A stretch of 33,397 nucleotides of DNA, taken from the NCBI GenBank assembly GCA_947455435.1, contig CANGNZ010000010.1, positions 1-33,397 of the forward strand, read 5' to 3'. Source of the DNA: Microbacteriaceae bacterium. Lineage in GTDB: Bacteria; Actinomycetota; Actinomycetes; Actinomycetales; Microbacteriaceae. A program made the position numbers and the translations under genes. The notes beneath the pieces are model-generated. The model had not been told where the DNA came from. It saw only the letters and a program-made list of their open reading frames with translations, and did no database searches. Positions 24,344 through 32,039 of the stretch are shown here, in pieces (the stretch's first letter is position 1; each line of letters opens with the position of its first letter).

Positions 24344-25987
24344 GTGCCTAAAATTCGCCTAGCCATGGTTCAAACAAACCCCGTCGTGGGCGACATTGAC
24401 GCAAACGTAGCGGCTGCAATTGAGCGAATCACGCAAGCCGTAGCCCTGGGTGCAAACTTGATTCAGTTCGGCGAAATGGCTGTAACCGGCTACCCGATCG
24501 AAGACCTTGCCACTCGCCCCACCTTCATCGCAACTGCCGAGGCTGCCGTTGGCAAACTTGCACAAGAATTGAAAGCCAAAGGGTTTGGTGATGTTCCGGT
24601 AGTTATCGGTCACCCAGCCTTCGCCACTAATCCAAGCGGTTGGGCCATCGCACACAACAGCGCCTCGGTACTTTTAGACGGAGCTATCGCTCATCGCTAC
24701 GATAAGCACCATTTGCCTAACTACAGCGTCTTCGACGAATACCGAAACTTCGTACCGGGCAATGAGCTTCTGACATTCACCTACCTCGAAAAAAGAATCT
24801 CGGTCGTAATTTGTGAGGACATTTGGCAGTCGGGTGGACCAGTTGCGCAAATTTCGACGAACCAAAGTGACTTAACACTTGTGCTGAACGGCTCACCGTT
24901 TGAGTCAGACAAAGACGACAGACGCCTAGCTTTGATTCGCGAACTTGCCGCGTCGCAGCAAACGCACGTTTCTTACGTCAACCTTGTTGGCGGGCAAGAC
25001 GACTTGGTATTCGATGGCGACAGCCTCTTCGTGGCTAAAGATGGCCGCGTAATCGGTCGAGCCGAACAGTTTGCCGAAGACATCGTCCTGGTTGATGTCG
25101 ATGACAAACCAACGCTCGCTTCGGAGCATCAGATCAACCGCTCGGACGACAACTGGCAGGTATGGAATGCACTGGTTCTCGGTCTTCGGGATTACGTTCG
25201 AAAGAACGGCTTCAAGTCGGTTGTTCTTGGACTCAGTGGCGGAATCGACTCGGCGGTAGTTGCCACAATCGCAAGCGATGCGATTGGAGCTGAGAACGTC
25301 TTTGGCGTTTCGATGCCGAGTCGCTACTCCTCTGACCACTCGAGGGGCGATGCCGAAGTCCTTGCGGCAAATCTGGGCTGTCACTACACCACAGTTGCCA
25401 TCGAGGGCATGGTCTCGTCTTTCGAAAGCGCTCTCGACTTGAGTGATCTCGCGTCAGAAAATCTCCAGGCACGTATGCGTGGCGTAATTTTGATGGCCGA
25501 GAGCAACACCAACGGCCACCTGACTCTGACCACAGGTAACAAATCTGAACTTGCCGTCGGCTACTCGACCATTTACGGTGACTCGGTTGGTGGCTTTGCC
25601 CCAATCAAAGACGTTGAAAAATCATTGGTTTGGCAGTTGGCCCGCTGGCGAAACGACTGGGCCATTAGTCGCGGCGAATTGGCACCGATACCAGAAAACT
25701 CTATTTCCAAGCCACCATCTGCAGAACTAAGACCAGATCAAACCGACCAAGACTCACTGCCTGAATACGACGTGCTGGACGCGATTCTTGACCGCTACGT
25801 CGAAAAGCGCCAAGGCGCCGCAGAAATCATCGCAGCGGGCTTCGATCATTCAGTCGTGGACCGCGTGCTATCACTGGTCGACCGCGCCGAATGGAAGCGT
25901 CGCCAGGGAGCTGTTGGCCCAAAAATCACCGGGATGGCATTTGGCCGTGACCGTCGACTACCAATTACAAACAAATACAAAGGGTAA
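24344..25987 (+). CDS. nadE: Glutamine-dependent NAD(+) synthetase
   Basis: A 547-residue two-domain enzyme making NAD+ from deamido-NAD+, ATP and glutamine. The N-terminal nitrilase-type glutaminase has the triad Glu44 (FGEMAVTGYP), Lys121 (YDKHHLPNYSVFDE) and Cys157 (VVICEDIW). The C-terminal synthetase domain has the pyrophosphatase loop LSGGIDSAVVA (about residue 290) and TGNKSELAVGYSTIYGD. It is shorter than the 679-residue M. tuberculosis form but usual for many bacteria. The GTG 24344 start is supported by TAGGCT 7 nt upstream. The RidA-like gene starts 2 bases after the stop and panB follows, so the three genes form one operon. Confidence 0.95.
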   Translation: MPKIRLAMVQTNPVVGDIDANVAAAIERITQAVALGANLIQFGEMAVTGYPIEDLATRPTFIATAEAAVGKLAQELKAKGFGDVPVVIGHPAFATNPSGWAIAHNSASVLLDGAIAHRYDKHHLPNYSVFDEYRNFVPGNELLTFTYLEKRISVVICEDIWQSGGPVAQISTNQSDLTLVLNGSPFESDKDDRRLALIRELAASQQTHVSYVNLVGGQDDLVFDGDSLFVAKDGRVIGRAEQFAEDIVLVDVDDKPTLASEHQINRSDDNWQVWNALVLGLRDYVRKNGFKSVVLGLSGGIDSAVVATIASDAIGAENVFGVSMPSRYSSDHSRGDAEVLAANLGCHYTTVAIEGMVSSFESALDLSDLASENLQARMRGVILMAESNTNGHLTLTTGNKSELAVGYSTIYGDSVGGFAPIKDVEKSLVWQLARWRNDWAISRGELAPIPENSISKPPSAELRPDQTDQDSLPEYDVLDAILDRYVEKRQGAAEIIAAGFDHSVVDRVLSLVDRAEWKRRQGAVGPKITGMAFGRDRRLPITNKYKG

Positions 25988-25989
25988 TA

Positions 25990-26376
25990 ATGACTGACCA
26001 AATTCTTATTTCTAGCGGTGGCCCATGGGAGGCCAAAATTGGCTACTCACGCGCAGTGAAAGCTGGCAACTACGTACATGTTTCGGGCTCTACCGCAACC
26101 GTGGGTGGTGAACTGCAGGGTGAGGGCGACGCCTACACGCAAACCAAGGTGGCTTTCGAAGTGATCGAAGCGGCGCTAGCGCAGGTTGGCTACGGACTCG
26201 AAAACGTAGTTCGAACTCGGGTGTACCTAGCAAACGCAGAAGACATGGACGCCGTTGGCAAGGCACACGGTGAATTGTTCGGCGAGATTCGCCCAGCCGC
26301 AACCATGCTTGCCGGTCTTAAGTTCATCAACCCAAAGATGCTGGTTGAAATCGAGGTTGATGCATGGAAGAACTAA
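25990..26376 (+). CDS. RidA family (YjgF/YER057c/UK114) protein
   Basis: A 128-residue Rid-family protein, a small trimeric enzyme type that commonly hydrolyses reactive enamine/imine intermediates from PLP enzymes. The C-terminal signature GEIRPAATMLAGL with Arg101, followed by LVEIEVDA (Glu120), matches the substrate-binding Arg/Glu of the family. The N-terminal part has YVHVSGSTAT where classic RidA proteins have an SGQ motif, so it may belong to a Rid subgroup rather than to RidA proper. It sits 2 bases after nadE, and its end overlaps the panB start by 13 bases, indicating coupled expression. No direct link to NAD or pantothenate synthesis is shown. Confidence 0.88.
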   Translation: MTDQILISSGGPWEAKIGYSRAVKAGNYVHVSGSTATVGGELQGEGDAYTQTKVAFEVIEAALAQVGYGLENVVRTRVYLANAEDMDAVGKAHGELFGEIRPAATMLAGLKFINPKMLVEIEVDAWKN

Positions 26377-27173
26377 CTCCGAAGCTGATTCGTACGTCTA
26401 CTTTGACCGAGTTCAAAACGTCTGGCAGAAAGTTTTCTTGCCTCACCAGCTATGACGCACTCACTTCTGGTGCTTTCGATGAGGCGGGCATCGAGGTCCT
26501 TCTCGTCGGTGATTCTGCTGCAGACAACGTTCTTGGTTACTCCAGCACGCTGCCCATCACCTTAGACGAGATGATTCCTTTCGGCCGTGCCGTTGCGTCT
26601 GCGACAAAGCGTGCGCTGGTAGTTGTCGATATGCCTTTCGGTAGTTATGAGACCAGCCCTGCAGAGGCCCTTGCCAACGGCATACGCATCATGAAACTGA
26701 CCGGGGCTGGAGCTGTCAAACTTGAGGGTGGCGAAAGATCAGCTGCCGCAATCGCAGCACTGGTAACCGCTGGAATCCCTGTAATGGGACACATCGGCTT
26801 CACACCCCAAAGCGTCCACGCGTTAGGCGGCTTCAAGGTTCAAGGCAGGGGCGATTCTCGTGAGCAGCTAATCGAAGATGCCCTCGCTGTTCAAAACGCA
26901 GGTGCCTTCGCAGTGGTTCTCGAGTTGGTGCCGGCAGAACTTGCAACAGAGGTCAGCAACCTTCTGAATATTCCGACAATCGGCATTGGCGCAGGGGCAG
27001 GGACTGACGGCCAAATTCTCGTGTGGACTGATTTCGCTGGTCTGCACGCGGGCAAGCCGAGAAAGTTTGTAAAGCGCTACCTCGAACTGCGAGCGGATCT
27101 CGTTGCTGCAGCTTCGAAGTACCGAGAAGAAATCGCCAACGGCGTTTTCCCGGCGCGCGAAAACGAGTTCTAG
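26364..27173 (+). CDS. panB: 3-methyl-2-oxobutanoate hydroxymethyltransferase (ketopantoate hydroxymethyltransferase)
   Basis: A 269-residue PanB, first step of pantothenate and coenzyme A synthesis: it adds a hydroxymethyl group from methylene-tetrahydrofolate to ketoisovalerate. Seen are the Mg ligand region LLVGDSAADNVLGY (Asp50), VVVDMPFGSYETSPAEAL (Asp89), VKLEGGE (Lys119, Glu121), GHIGFTPQSV and the catalytic-glutamate segment LELVPAELA. C-terminally GIGAGAGTDGQILVWTD is typical. ATG 26364 lies inside the RidA gene (13-base overlap) and matches the family N-terminus. The stop interlocks with that of the opposing SPOR gene. Confidence 0.95.
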   Translation: MEELTPKLIRTSTLTEFKTSGRKFSCLTSYDALTSGAFDEAGIEVLLVGDSAADNVLGYSSTLPITLDEMIPFGRAVASATKRALVVVDMPFGSYETSPAEALANGIRIMKLTGAGAVKLEGGERSAAAIAALVTAGIPVMGHIGFTPQSVHALGGFKVQGRGDSREQLIEDALAVQNAGAFAVVLELVPAELATEVSNLLNIPTIGIGAGAGTDGQILVWTDFAGLHAGKPRKFVKRYLELRADLVAAASKYREEIANGVFPARENEF

Positions 27174-27361
27174 GCTTCGCCTTCTTCTTCACTTCGCCAA
27201 GCGGTGGCGCGTTCACGAATGATTTTTAGCGCGTCCTTGGCTTCGCTTTCCGAGGAAAATGGACCGATTCGATCGAGCGCATGAGACAAGCGCCCAAACT
27301 CAACAGAGTTTGTTTTGGTGTTGAACCACCAAGCCTCTGGTTCGCCCTTTGAGTTTTGCAC
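27170..27361 (-). CDS. Small SPOR domain-containing protein
   Basis: A 63-residue protein beginning (V/M)QNSKGEPEAWWFNTKTNSVE, with GRLSHALDRIGPFSSESEA and a helical acidic C-terminus ending in EEEGEA. It matches the small stand-alone SPOR-type proteins encoded near panB and map in Microbacteriaceae and relatives. There is no signal peptide or membrane helix, so binding to septal peptidoglycan, the role of membrane-anchored SPOR domains, is doubtful for this cytoplasmic form. Start is GTG 27361 with AGGTGG 4 bases upstream. It is divergent from map (26-base gap) and shares a 4-nt stop overlap with panB. Confidence 0.75.
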   Translation of the reverse strand: MQNSKGEPEAWWFNTKTNSVEFGRLSHALDRIGPFSSESEAKDALKIIRERATAWRSEEEGEA

Positions 27362-27375
27362 TTGCCACCTATCAA

Positions 27376-27381
27376 TAAACT
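27376..27381 (+). promoter_or_regulatory. Putative -10 element of leaderless map promoter
   Basis: TAAACT, six bases (CGTTAC), then ATG 27388 of map, within the 26-base gap to the opposing SPOR gene. No Shine-Dalgarno sequence is present. Confidence 0.55.
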
Positions 27382-27387
27382 CGTTAC

Positions 27388-28254
27388 ATGCCTAAGGATA
27401 ACTCTGGTCAACTAATACCCGGTCGCGTGAGCCCGTTGCGTGGTCTGCCATCGAACATTCGCCGCCCTGAATACGTTGGCAAGCCCTCCCCTGCAAAAAA
27501 CACTTTCGGCGACGTTTGGCAACCCATCGACATTGAGAAGATCCGCGCAGCTGGGAAGATTGCGGCGCAGGCGGTTGAGCTGGTTGGTCAAAACATAAAA
27601 CCAGGCGTAACCACCGAGGAGCTTGATGTCATCGCGCACGATTTCATAATCTCACAAGGGGCGTACCCATCGACTCTCGGTTATCGGGGTTACCCGAAAT
27701 CAAGCTGCACCTCGCTCAACGAAGTCATCTGCCACGGGATACCAGACGACACTACTTTGCAAGACGGCGACATTGTCAACATAGACATAACGGCTTATCT
27801 CGACGGGTTTCACGGTGATCTCAATAAAACCTTCCTTGTTGGCGAAGTCAGACAGGACGTTGTCGACCTAGTAACCAGAACCGAAGAGGCCCTGCTGCGT
27901 GCGCTTTCAGTCGTTGCACCTGGGCGCCAAATTAACGTGATCGGTCGAGCTATCGAGTCCTATGCAAAGCGCTTCGGCTACGGTGTTGTTCGAGACTTCA
28001 CCGGGCACGGCATCGGCAGAAGCTTTCACTCAGGCTTGGTCGTGCCGCATTACGACGCCGCCCCAAACTATGCGACAGAGATGGTTGAAGGCATGGTGTT
28101 CACTATTGAGCCGATGCTAACGCTCGGCGGAATCGAATGGGACATGTGGCAAGACGGTTGGACTGTCACCACGAGAGACAAATCCTGGACAGCACAGTTT
28201 GAACACACTTTGGTTGTCACCGAGAGTGGCTACGAGCTCCTAACCCTCCCCTAG
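27388..28254 (+). CDS. map: Methionine aminopeptidase, type I
   Basis: A 288-residue type I methionine aminopeptidase that removes initiator methionine. The metal ligands are visible in [20 protein letters not shown] (two Asp), [11 protein letters not shown] (His), FTIEPML (Glu) and QFEHTLVVT (Glu). The N-terminal extension of about 35 residues, with [14 protein letters not shown], resembles the proline-rich extension of the longer actinobacterial enzyme (M. tuberculosis MapB), thought to contact the ribosome. ATG 27388 has TAAACT 6 nt upstream. ppgK follows after 14 bases. Confidence 0.95.
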   Translation: MPKDNSGQLIPGRVSPLRGLPSNIRRPEYVGKPSPAKNTFGDVWQPIDIEKIRAAGKIAAQAVELVGQNIKPGVTTEELDVIAHDFIISQGAYPSTLGYRGYPKSSCTSLNEVICHGIPDDTTLQDGDIVNIDITAYLDGFHGDLNKTFLVGEVRQDVVDLVTRTEEALLRALSVVAPGRQINVIGRAIESYAKRFGYGVVRDFTGHGIGRSFHSGLVVPHYDAAPNYATEMVEGMVFTIEPMLTLGGIEWDMWQDGWTVTTRDKSWTAQFEHTLVVTESGYELLTLP

Positions 28255-28268
28255 GCGAGAATAAAGAC

Positions 28269-29018
28269 ATGGCTAAAAAGGCAATCGGCATTGACATCGG
28301 CGGGACCGGAATCAAAGGTGCCCTGGTAGACGTCAAGGAAGGCAAACTTCTTTCGGATCGAATCCGCATGGAGACCCCCGAAGGGGCACGACCAGATGAC
28401 ATGGCAGAAGTGGTCAAGTCAATTGTCCGTGAACTTCGTGCCGACAAAGATTCGCCGGTTGGAATCTGTTTTCCCGCCGTCGTTCAACACGGCGTCGCAA
28501 AGTCGGCCGCGAACGTGAGCGCGGAATGGATCGACTACGATGCCGACGCCCACTTCACCGAAGCTTTAGGTCGCTCAGTTCACATGCTAAACGACGCCGA
28601 TGCCGCCGGTTACGCCGAGGCCAAGTTTGGCGCAGCGAAAAAACAACAGGGTCTAAGTATCTTGACCACACTGGGCACTGGCATTGGTACCGCTCTGCTT
28701 TACAACGGTGTCCTGGTACCCAACAGCGAGCTCGGACACCTACCACTGGAAGGTTCTACGGCAGAAAAATTGGCTGCCTTCTCGGTCAAGGAGCGAGAAG
28801 AACTGAGCTGGGAACAGTGGGCTGAGCGTCTGCAAAAGTACTACACCTTGCTAGAAAACCTACTTGTCCCGGATCTCTTCATCGTTGGCGGCGGCGTCTC
28901 CAAGGAGCACGAACTCTTTTTGCCTCTACTAAAACTAAAAACGCCGATTGTCCCGGCTGAGCTCAAGAACGCTGCAGGAATCATTGGCGCGGCAACGCTC
29001 GCATACAAACACAACTAG
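28269..29018 (+). CDS. ppgK: Polyphosphate glucokinase
   Basis: A 249-residue ROK-family kinase. IGIDIGGTGIKGALVD (phosphate loop, residues 6-21) and MLNDADAAGYAEAKFG (catalytic Asp109) match polyphosphate/ATP-glucokinase, which phosphorylates glucose with inorganic polyphosphate or ATP. TTLGTGIGTALLYNGVL and NSELGHLPL complete the sugar-binding region; the ROK zinc-binding cysteine cluster is absent, as usual for this branch. GAGAAT lies 6 nt before the ATG and could act as a weak -10, but read-through from map is more likely. The 3' end lies 6 bases from the 3' end of the opposing RNase P RNA, with a 12-bp palindrome (29011-29022) over the stop codon. Confidence 0.93.
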   Translation: MAKKAIGIDIGGTGIKGALVDVKEGKLLSDRIRMETPEGARPDDMAEVVKSIVRELRADKDSPVGICFPAVVQHGVAKSAANVSAEWIDYDADAHFTEALGRSVHMLNDADAAGYAEAKFGAAKKQQGLSILTTLGTGIGTALLYNGVLVPNSELGHLPLEGSTAEKLAAFSVKEREELSWEQWAERLQKYYTLLENLLVPDLFIVGGGVSKEHELFLPLLKLKTPIVPAELKNAAGIIGAATLAYKHN

Positions 29019-29024
29019 TTGTTA

Positions 29025-29368
29025 GGACGGGTCGACCGATACGCCGGGTTCTGTACCCTTTCGGGTGGCGACCATCTATCTCGGAATACCGTTACCGGCA
29101 CTCTCTAGCGATCTACCCAAAGACTCGAGCGAGCAGCCCTCAAGCGTCTTCTGTCTGATCTTGCTTCAGGCGAGGTTTACATAGCCACCTCGATCACTCG
29201 AGGTGCTGGTGGCCTCTTACACCACCGTTTCACCCTTACCGCTTGCGCGGCGGTTTACTTTCTGTTGCACTTTCTCGCGGGTTTCCCCGGGTGGGTGTTA
29301 CCCACCACCTTGCTCTGTGAAGCCCGGACGTTCCTCGGCAATGCCGCGGCCGCCTGGTCGACCCATCC
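29025..29368 (-). ncRNA. rnpB: RNase P RNA, bacterial type A
   Basis: About 344 nt on the minus strand. The ends pair as helix P1: the 5' strand at 29368-29356 and the 3' strand at 29037-29025 form 13 pairs including one U-G. Conserved core segments are seen: GAGGAACGTCCGGGCTTC (CR I/P4; most bacteria have GAGGAAAGTCC), CAGAAAGTAAACCG, GGTAAGGGTGAAACGGTG, and AGAACCCGGCGTATCGG near the 3' end. It is the catalytic RNA that matures tRNA 5' ends together with RnpA. TAACCT lies 7 nt before the 5' end. Open frames across this stretch are not genes. Confidence 0.95.
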
Positions 29369-29375
29369 TAGGTAT

Positions 29376-29381
29376 AGGTTA
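29376..29381 (-). promoter_or_regulatory. Putative -10 element of rnpB
   Basis: Minus-strand TAACCT is followed by seven bases and then G29368, the first base of the 13-bp P1 helix. The spacing matches that of the leaderless mRNA promoters in this window. An overlapping TATACC (29371-29376) would instead start the RNA about 4 nt inside. The -35 would lie in the 3' end of the RNase H gene. Confidence 0.5.
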
Positions 29382-29384
29382 CCT

Positions 29385-30536
29385 TCAGCCGAGGTGTTGC
29401 GTATAGTTCACAAACTGGACCTCGGCCTCTTCTTCACCCCAGAAACGAATCGCGGTTATCGAGCAAGGTGAAATTTGTGTGCGCCAATAGGCAGCTGTTC
29501 CCGCCTCTAGAGCCTGCATTACGAAGCCTCTGATAGGCATCACGTGAGCGACAACGACGACACTTGCCCCCGAGTGTCGATCCAAAATAATGCTGCGTGC
29601 TCGCTTGACGCGGTCATCAAACACAGACAACGATTCGCCATTCGGAGGCGAAGCCTCCCACGAACCTTGCCAAGCGGCGAAGGCGTCGTGATCACGCGTG
29701 CGGACCTCTTCGTTGGTTAGCCCGTCCCAATCGCCAAAAGATATTTCACGAAGTTCTTCAATGATTTCGATTGAGGCACCGATTTGCGCTGCGATGATTT
29801 CTGCGGTTTGGCGTGTTCTTTGCATCGGCGAACAAACCACAACAACTGGGCTTTCGAGGTGCGCAAATGCACCTTGGCGCCCAATCGTCGAAATCTCGTG
29901 TGCTGCTGCCTGAGCGTCTTGAACACCGGCAGGTGAAAGCTCCGGGTCGGGCCCGCCGCCGCCAGAAATCCTACGAGCCTCGGTGAGCGCAGTGCGACCG
30001 TGACGAACAAGATACAACGTGGTAGCGGGCTCGCTTACCACTACTGGACTACGCAGCGAACTCGGCTTTTCGTGATTGAACTCGGTTGCCACAGTAGCAA
30101 CCGTGTGGGCCGGGATCATGATCTCGTCGTGGCCCTCGTCCATGGCCTTGTTGGCTAGCGCATCTGCACGCCAATTTTGTTCGCGTGGAATCCACTGCCA
30201 ACTAACGGGACGGCCCGCGATCACGCGATGCGCCTCAATTGCTAATTGCTGCATGTCTGGGTGTTTGATCTTCCAACCACCAGCCATTTGCTCGATAACT
30301 AGCTTGCTATCCATGCGCACGTCTATTTGAGCGGCTGGGTCGATTCGAAAAGCTTCTGCAAGACCAGCAATCAAAGCGTTGTATTCGGCAACGTTATTGG
30401 TGGCTAGACCGATGAACTTGGAGATTTCGGCAAGCAACTCACCTGTTTCTGCATCGATTACTACGGCGCCCGAACCCGAAGGGCCTGGATTACCTCGGGA
30501 GCCACCGTCGGCCTCGATTATGAGATGTCGACTCAT
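29385..30536 (-). CDS. Bifunctional RNase HI / histidine phosphatase (acid phosphatase) fusion
   Basis: A 383-residue two-domain protein matching M. tuberculosis Rv2228c. Residues 1-140 are RNase HI, with Asp10 (EADGGSRGNPG), Glu51 (NVAEYNAL), Asp76 (VRMDSKLVIEQ) and Asp125 (NWRADALANKAM) as the acidic active site that cuts RNA in RNA-DNA hybrids. A linker of about 30 residues leads to a phosphoglycerate mutase-like histidine phosphatase (172-383) with the phosphohistidine motif YLVRHGRTALTEARR (His179). In Rv2228c the second domain has alpha-ribazole phosphatase (CobC-like) activity; here the substrate is untested. The start overlaps the stop of the zinc-ribbon gene as ATGA. rnpB follows 16 bases after its stop. 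Confidence 0.93.
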   Translation of the reverse strand: MSRHLIIEADGGSRGNPGPSGSGAVVIDAETGELLAEISKFIGLATNNVAEYNALIAGLAEAFRIDPAAQIDVRMDSKLVIEQMAGGWKIKHPDMQQLAIEAHRVIAGRPVSWQWIPREQNWRADALANKAMDEGHDEIMIPAHTVATVATEFNHEKPSSLRSPVVVSEPATTLYLVRHGRTALTEARRISGGGGPDPELSPAGVQDAQAAAHEISTIGRQGAFAHLESPVVVVCSPMQRTRQTAEIIAAQIGASIEIIEELREISFGDWDGLTNEEVRTRDHDAFAAWQGSWEASPPNGESLSVFDDRVKRARSIILDRHSGASVVVVAHVMPIRGFVMQALEAGTAAYWRTQISPCSITAIRFWGEEEAEVQFVNYTQHLG

Positions 30537-31246
30537 CTAACCAGGAACGCTTCGCAGTTAGGGCAGGTAGGCAGCTCATCGGCTGAAGCTCCGGTTACCT
30601 CGCTGAACACAGCTGAAGTCAATGCGATGCGGCAAGCGCCGCAGTCGCGTTCGTCCAAGCGGCCAATGGGTACCCCTCGACTGGCTTTGCGTTCATAGGC
30701 CTCTAGCAGCTCCGCTGGTGCGCTCGCCTTCGTGATTCGAAGTTGCTCCTGCAGTGAAGAAACGGTCGATTGGAGTTTTCCTAATTCGACCGCAATAGAG
30801 GCTTCGATTGCAGATATTTTGTCACTAAGCTCCGCACGAAGCTTCTTAGACTCGGCCACTTCGAAGCCTGCTGCATCTCGGGTTTCGAGCAATTCCAGTT
30901 CACTGGTTTCGAGCAACGACTTTCGAGATTCGAGAGCCGCTAGTTCAGATTGAACACCGGCGATGTCCTTGGGGACAGTTGAGGTCGATAGACGGTCCAG
31001 GTCTCGTGAAATGCGTGAATCCACTAGTTCGAGATCGGTCAGTACGCGAGCGATGTCGACCTCGAGGTTTTCATAGCGGGCCTGAGCGGCGAGCATTAGC
31101 TCGCTAGAGGATCGAAGTTCATCTTGAAGTTCTCGAAGTGCAGAACCACTTTCAAGTTCCGTAAGAGCCTTCTTAGACCTGAGTAATACATTTTCAAGCT
31201 CATTGATTTTCAACAGAACCTGTTGTTGCCCTGGTGTTGCCTTCAT
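30533..31246 (-). CDS. Zinc-ribbon, coiled-coil protein (C4-type zinc ribbon domain, Rv2229c-like)
   Basis: A 237-residue protein: about 190 residues of long charged helices forming a coiled coil, then a C-terminal zinc ribbon with Cys202 and Cys205 (CGAC) and Cys228 and Cys231 (CPNC). It corresponds to M. tuberculosis Rv2229c and to the C4-type zinc ribbon family, which is thought to bind nucleic acid; the precise role is unknown. The order Nif3-like, zinc ribbon, RNase H/phosphatase is conserved widely in actinobacteria. The start ATG shares one base with the Nif3 stop (TAATG), and the stop overlaps the next start, so all three are translationally coupled. Confidence 0.9.
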   Translation of the reverse strand: MKATPGQQQVLLKINELENVLLRSKKALTELESGSALRELQDELRSSSELMLAAQARYENLEVDIARVLTDLELVDSRISRDLDRLSTSTVPKDIAGVQSELAALESRKSLLETSELELLETRDAAGFEVAESKKLRAELSDKISAIEASIAVELGKLQSTVSSLQEQLRITKASAPAELLEAYERKASRGVPIGRLDERDCGACRIALTSAVFSEVTGASADELPTCPNCEAFLVR

Positions 31247-32037
31247 TATTTAGTTCTTTCTTGATTGAAAACCCACGGGTCAGTGACCAGCTCGCTCACC
31301 GAAAACTCGACTTCGCTGCAGGCATTTGCCAACCTCTGACTGGCAACCTCGAGCCATAGCGATTCGCTAGCCCAGTGTGACACATCAACCAGTGGCAAAG
31401 GTGACTCCTGGGCTACATGGTGCCTTAGGTCGCTCGTGATGTAAACGTCCGCCCCGGCGGCGAAGGCTTGCTCGATAAACGCGTCGCCTGCGCCACCGCA
31501 CAACGCAACGCGACGAACGGGAGTGTCTGCACTTGCAGACGACGCTATGCCGCGCGCAGTGACCGGCAAAAGGTCACTCAAACGCTCCACGAGTTCACCT
31601 AGTCGCAGGTCAGTCGGCAACACTCCAATACGGCCGTGCCCTGCGCTCTCTGAAACCGGGACCAAAGGCACAACTTGTTCTAACCCAAGTCGCTTGGCGA
31701 ACACGTCAGAGACGCCATCGAAAACGATGTCTGCGTTCGTGTGAGCACTGAAAATTGCCAGATCGGCACGAATGGCTTTGGCTACTAAAGAGCCTTTCCT
31801 GCCATCTTCAGCCAGATAATTTACGCCTTTCAACAGCGGCGGATGGTGAGCGAATAGTACATTTGCACCCAAAGCGATTGCCTGGTCAACAACTTCTTCG
31901 GTCACATCAATAGAGAGAAGCACACGCTCAACATTTTGCGAAAGCGCACCGGTTACCAAACCGGGTTTGTCCCAGTCATCAGCGCCCGAAATAGGCCAAA
32001 GGCGATCGCATTCAGCGACGAAGTCTCTAAGCTGCAC
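31246..32037 (-). CDS. Nif3-like dinuclear metal centre hexameric protein
   Basis: A 263-residue Nif3/YbgI/DUF34 family protein. The metal-site motifs are VLFAHHPPLLKGV (His pair, about residues 62-74), IFSAHTNADIVFDGV, and the C-terminal DVSHWASESLWLE (His and Glu ligands). GAGDAFIEQAFAAGADVYITSDL is the family's central stretch. It is of standard short length without the PII-like insertion found in some homologues. The biochemical role is debated; it has been linked to GTP cyclohydrolase-like folds and metal handling. Start is GTG 32037, 2 bases after the permease stop, with GGAG upstream. Confidence 0.92.
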   Translation of the reverse strand: MQLRDFVAECDRLWPISGADDWDKPGLVTGALSQNVERVLLSIDVTEEVVDQAIALGANVLFAHHPPLLKGVNYLAEDGRKGSLVAKAIRADLAIFSAHTNADIVFDGVSDVFAKRLGLEQVVPLVPVSESAGHGRIGVLPTDLRLGELVERLSDLLPVTARGIASSASADTPVRRVALCGGAGDAFIEQAFAAGADVYITSDLRHHVAQESPLPLVDVSHWASESLWLEVASQRLANACSEVEFSVSELVTDPWVFNQERTK

Positions 32038-32039
32038 TG

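Noticed and set aside
29203-29471. Short plus-strand frames across the RNase P RNA
   Set aside because: The RNA has matching P1 ends and conserved core segments; the reading frames are accidental.
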